NCBI GenBank assembly: GCA_964579845.1
Contig: CAZOHC010000008.1
Coordinates: 1 to 37,797, forward strand
Reading direction: 5' to 3'
DNA from: CAZOHC01 sp964579845
GTDB lineage: Bacteria > Patescibacteriota > Microgenomatia > Levybacterales > UBA12049
DNA: 37,797 bases
Both the position numbers and the translations under genes were made by a program. Under the pieces are notes generated by a model, which was given only the letters and a program-made list of their open reading frames with translations, had not been told where the DNA came from and ran no database searches. Positions 36,440 through 37,797 of this stretch are shown one piece after another. Position 1 is the first letter of the stretch; every line of letters begins with the position of its first letter.

Positions 36440-36512
36440 TGCTGAGAGTCGGAGTCGAACCAACATAGCCTGTTCTTCAGACAGGTGCCTTGACCACCTT
36501 GGCTATCTCAGC
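36440..36512 (-). tRNA. tRNA-Phe (GAA)
   Basis: A 73-nt cloverleaf: acceptor GCTGAGA/TCTCAGC, anticodon stem CCTGT/ACAGG with loop CTGAAGA (anticodon GAA), T arm GTTGGTTCGACTCCGAC. Discriminator A at 36440; CCA is not encoded. Confidence 0.93.
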
Positions 36513-36607
36513 GAGGTTTACGGACGAAAACAAGAAGAAAGTAATCGTTCTTTCCATGCCTATTATACCAGTTACGTTAACTAAATTAAAGAAGGTTAAT
36601 CACATGC

Positions 36608-36613
36608 TATACT
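36608..36613 (+). promoter_or_regulatory. Extended -10 of the 85-aa membrane protein gene (leaderless)
   Basis: TGCTATACT ending at 36613, 6 bp before the ATG at 36620. The same TGCTATACT precedes the PBP gene. Confidence 0.55.
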
Positions 36614-36619
36614 TTATTT

Positions 36620-36877
36620 ATGGCTCAGCGAAAGAAGAGGAAAGAAGCATTTTCAATAGAAAAGTTCTTTGGAAAACTATTTACCGTGATTGGAGTGAGT
36701 ATATTTATGGGTGGGTTTGTCGGGGCTGCACTTTGGGCTCCATTAGCTACCGTACTTCTTCCATTGGTAAAAGATTATGATAGTGGATGGATACTAACAG
36801 GTATAGTGGTGGGGTCAATTAATTTTTACTGGATGTGGAATAACTATGATGAATTTATGAAGAATAGAATGTCGTGA
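36620..36877 (+). CDS. 85-aa two-helix membrane protein of unknown function
   Basis: Basic N-terminus (AQRKKRKEAF), two TM helices (GVSIFMGGFVGAALWAPLAT and GWILTGIVVGSINFYWMW) and a polar tail. It is the only plus-strand gene in the last 17 kb and is more A/T-rich than its neighbours. No family recognised. The start is supported by the extended -10 immediately upstream and by the absence of any Shine-Dalgarno. The 188 bp after it show no clear feature. Confidence 0.72.
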   Translation: MAQRKKRKEAFSIEKFFGKLFTVIGVSIFMGGFVGAALWAPLATVLLPLVKDYDSGWILTGIVVGSINFYWMWNNYDEFMKNRMS

Positions 36878-37065
36878 AAACCATAGTTCCACGAAAAAGA
36901 GGCCTACATTCTAATCCTACAGACCTCTATTCCCAGACGGAATTTCTAACCCCTAATTTATGCCCGTGCTATGTGACGTGTTACACTTTTTTCATTAATA
37001 CGTATCGTCCTCGCGCCTCTGGTGACCTCTGCAGTGGTACTTTTACTAAGCGTTTCCCTCAACTA

Positions 37066-37764
37066 TCAACCACACGAGCTGTACTCTGAGTTTCTTAGAT
37101 TCGTATAGTTTTGGATACAAGCCTCTCGGGTTCCGCTTCCATATGCACTACAGCTTTGGAACAGTCCTTCATACCTACTCGTTACAGAATTTCGGCACAG
37201 TTCAGAAGTATTACTATTCGATTGTGAGGGCTCCGAAACATTAGGGGTAGGATCAGGCCAAAGAGTTTTACTGTTTGCTACTCTTTCCTGAAGAGACTTG
37301 CAATCTTCATCGGTAGTGTAGTCATATGTAATCGGTCCTGAAGGGTAGTTTATAGTGCAGGGAGTATAGTTCCTCGGTTGGAATTGTGGGGCTTGGTTCT
37401 GTTGCTGTGGTTTAGTCGTGGGATTGTTAGCCTTATTTTGTCCACACTGACTAAGATCAGTTACTAGATGTCCGCTACCGCAGTCTATCCATTTAGTAGT
37501 AGGAGACACCTGATAAGTATTCGTGCCTTTCACCTCTTTACTTTCAGCTGGTGCTTCGGTAACTTTGGAAAGAACATCCTCAATTTGTTGCTCAACTGTA
37601 ATTGTCGGCGAAGGAGTTGGCAAAGGGAGCGTGTTTCTTTTCGCTCCTGCTAATATTCCAAATTCAGGTATTTGCATGATGTAGATTAATATTAAAAGCA
37701 CACCAAATATACTAAAAACGAGAAGAGCTTTAACAAACTTAGATTTCTTTATTTGTATCTTCAT
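37066..37764 (-). CDS. Membrane-anchored Cys-rich extracytoplasmic protein
   Basis: A 232-aa protein. One TM helix near residues 12-34 (ALLVFSIFGVLLILIYIMQI), then a Pro/Thr linker (LPLPTPSPTITVEQQ) and two Cys-containing segments (WIDCGSGHLVTDLSQCGQ and ELCRNSVTSRYEGLFQSCSA), probably disulfide-bonded. TATAAT at 37788-37793 (minus) is near the window end; the -35 is outside. Function unknown. Confidence 0.72.
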   Translation of the reverse strand: MKIQIKKSKFVKALLVFSIFGVLLILIYIMQIPEFGILAGAKRNTLPLPTPSPTITVEQQIEDVLSKVTEAPAESKEVKGTNTYQVSPTTKWIDCGSGHLVTDLSQCGQNKANNPTTKPQQQNQAPQFQPRNYTPCTINYPSGPITYDYTTDEDCKSLQERVANSKTLWPDPTPNVSEPSQSNSNTSELCRNSVTSRYEGLFQSCSAYGSGTREACIQNYTNLRNSEYSSCG

Positions 37765-37797
37765 ATAAATATTGATGTGTTTGCCGAATTATAACAT

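Noticed and set aside
36518..36535. Plus-strand GGACGAAAAC resembling the hammerhead 3' core
   Set aside because: No CTGATGA upstream at a usable distance; single motif match by chance.

Overview
This window looks like a genome fragment of a Candidate Phyla Radiation (Patescibacteria) bacterium, probably of the Microgenomates/OP11 type. The reasons are compact, often overlapping genes; a trigger factor without its PPIase domain; a ThrRS without the TGS domain; a PheT without its tRNA-binding OB domain; a long pseudopilin series with no secretin gene in view; and the translation-centred gene content. The phylum is an inference. Two 10-N scaffold gaps (11616-11625 and 27044-27053) show that this is an assembled scaffold.

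Layout. 1-9541 (+): type IV pilus locus, pilT (5'-truncated), pilC, pilin-like gene, pilD, five more pilin/minor-pilin genes, a PilX-like gene, pilM, pilN, pilO. 9538-12025 (-): rpmF-nusB-rnc-rpsP-khpA-trmD operon, with nusB cut by the first gap. 12191-20139: membrane-anchored hypothetical, EEP-family phosphohydrolase, recG, tiny membrane ORF, tyrS, class A PBP. 20218-26880 (-): thrS-infC-rpmI-rplT, then an attenuator and a small gene, then pheS-pheT. This is the E. coli thrS-infC-rpmI-rplT-pheM-pheST order, including a leader peptide rich in aromatic residues in the pheM position. 27215-32107 (-): small hypotheticals, two more leader-peptide attenuators, tRNA-Val, a DUF5665-like protein, thpR, a surface protein, trigger factor. 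32419-37797: tRNA-Leu with a degenerate tRNA-Leu/GIY-YIG locus, two hammerhead-ribozyme cassettes carrying small genes, a lysozyme-like protein, a sigma-region-4-like protein, tRNA-Val, tRNA-Phe and small membrane proteins.

Most interesting signals. (1) Three leader peptides, each followed by mutually exclusive antiterminator and U7-terminator hairpins, precede three small genes of unknown function. One peptide is rich in Phe/Tyr/Trp and lies upstream of pheST, one contains Ile-Thr-Thr and lies upstream of thrS, and one contains Ile-Ile-Val-Val-Leu-Leu. (2) Two type III hammerhead ribozymes on the minus strand each have a REP/MITE-like hairpin in stem II and lie in the 5' regions of small-gene cassettes that end in related G/C-rich hairpins. 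(3) Arrays of 7-bp tandem repeats occupy many intergenic regions, sometimes as pairs able to form long wobble-paired hairpins. (4) Many genes have a -10 box 6-9 bp before ATG and no Shine-Dalgarno (apparently leaderless), whereas attenuator and ribozyme genes have strong Shine-Dalgarno sequences.
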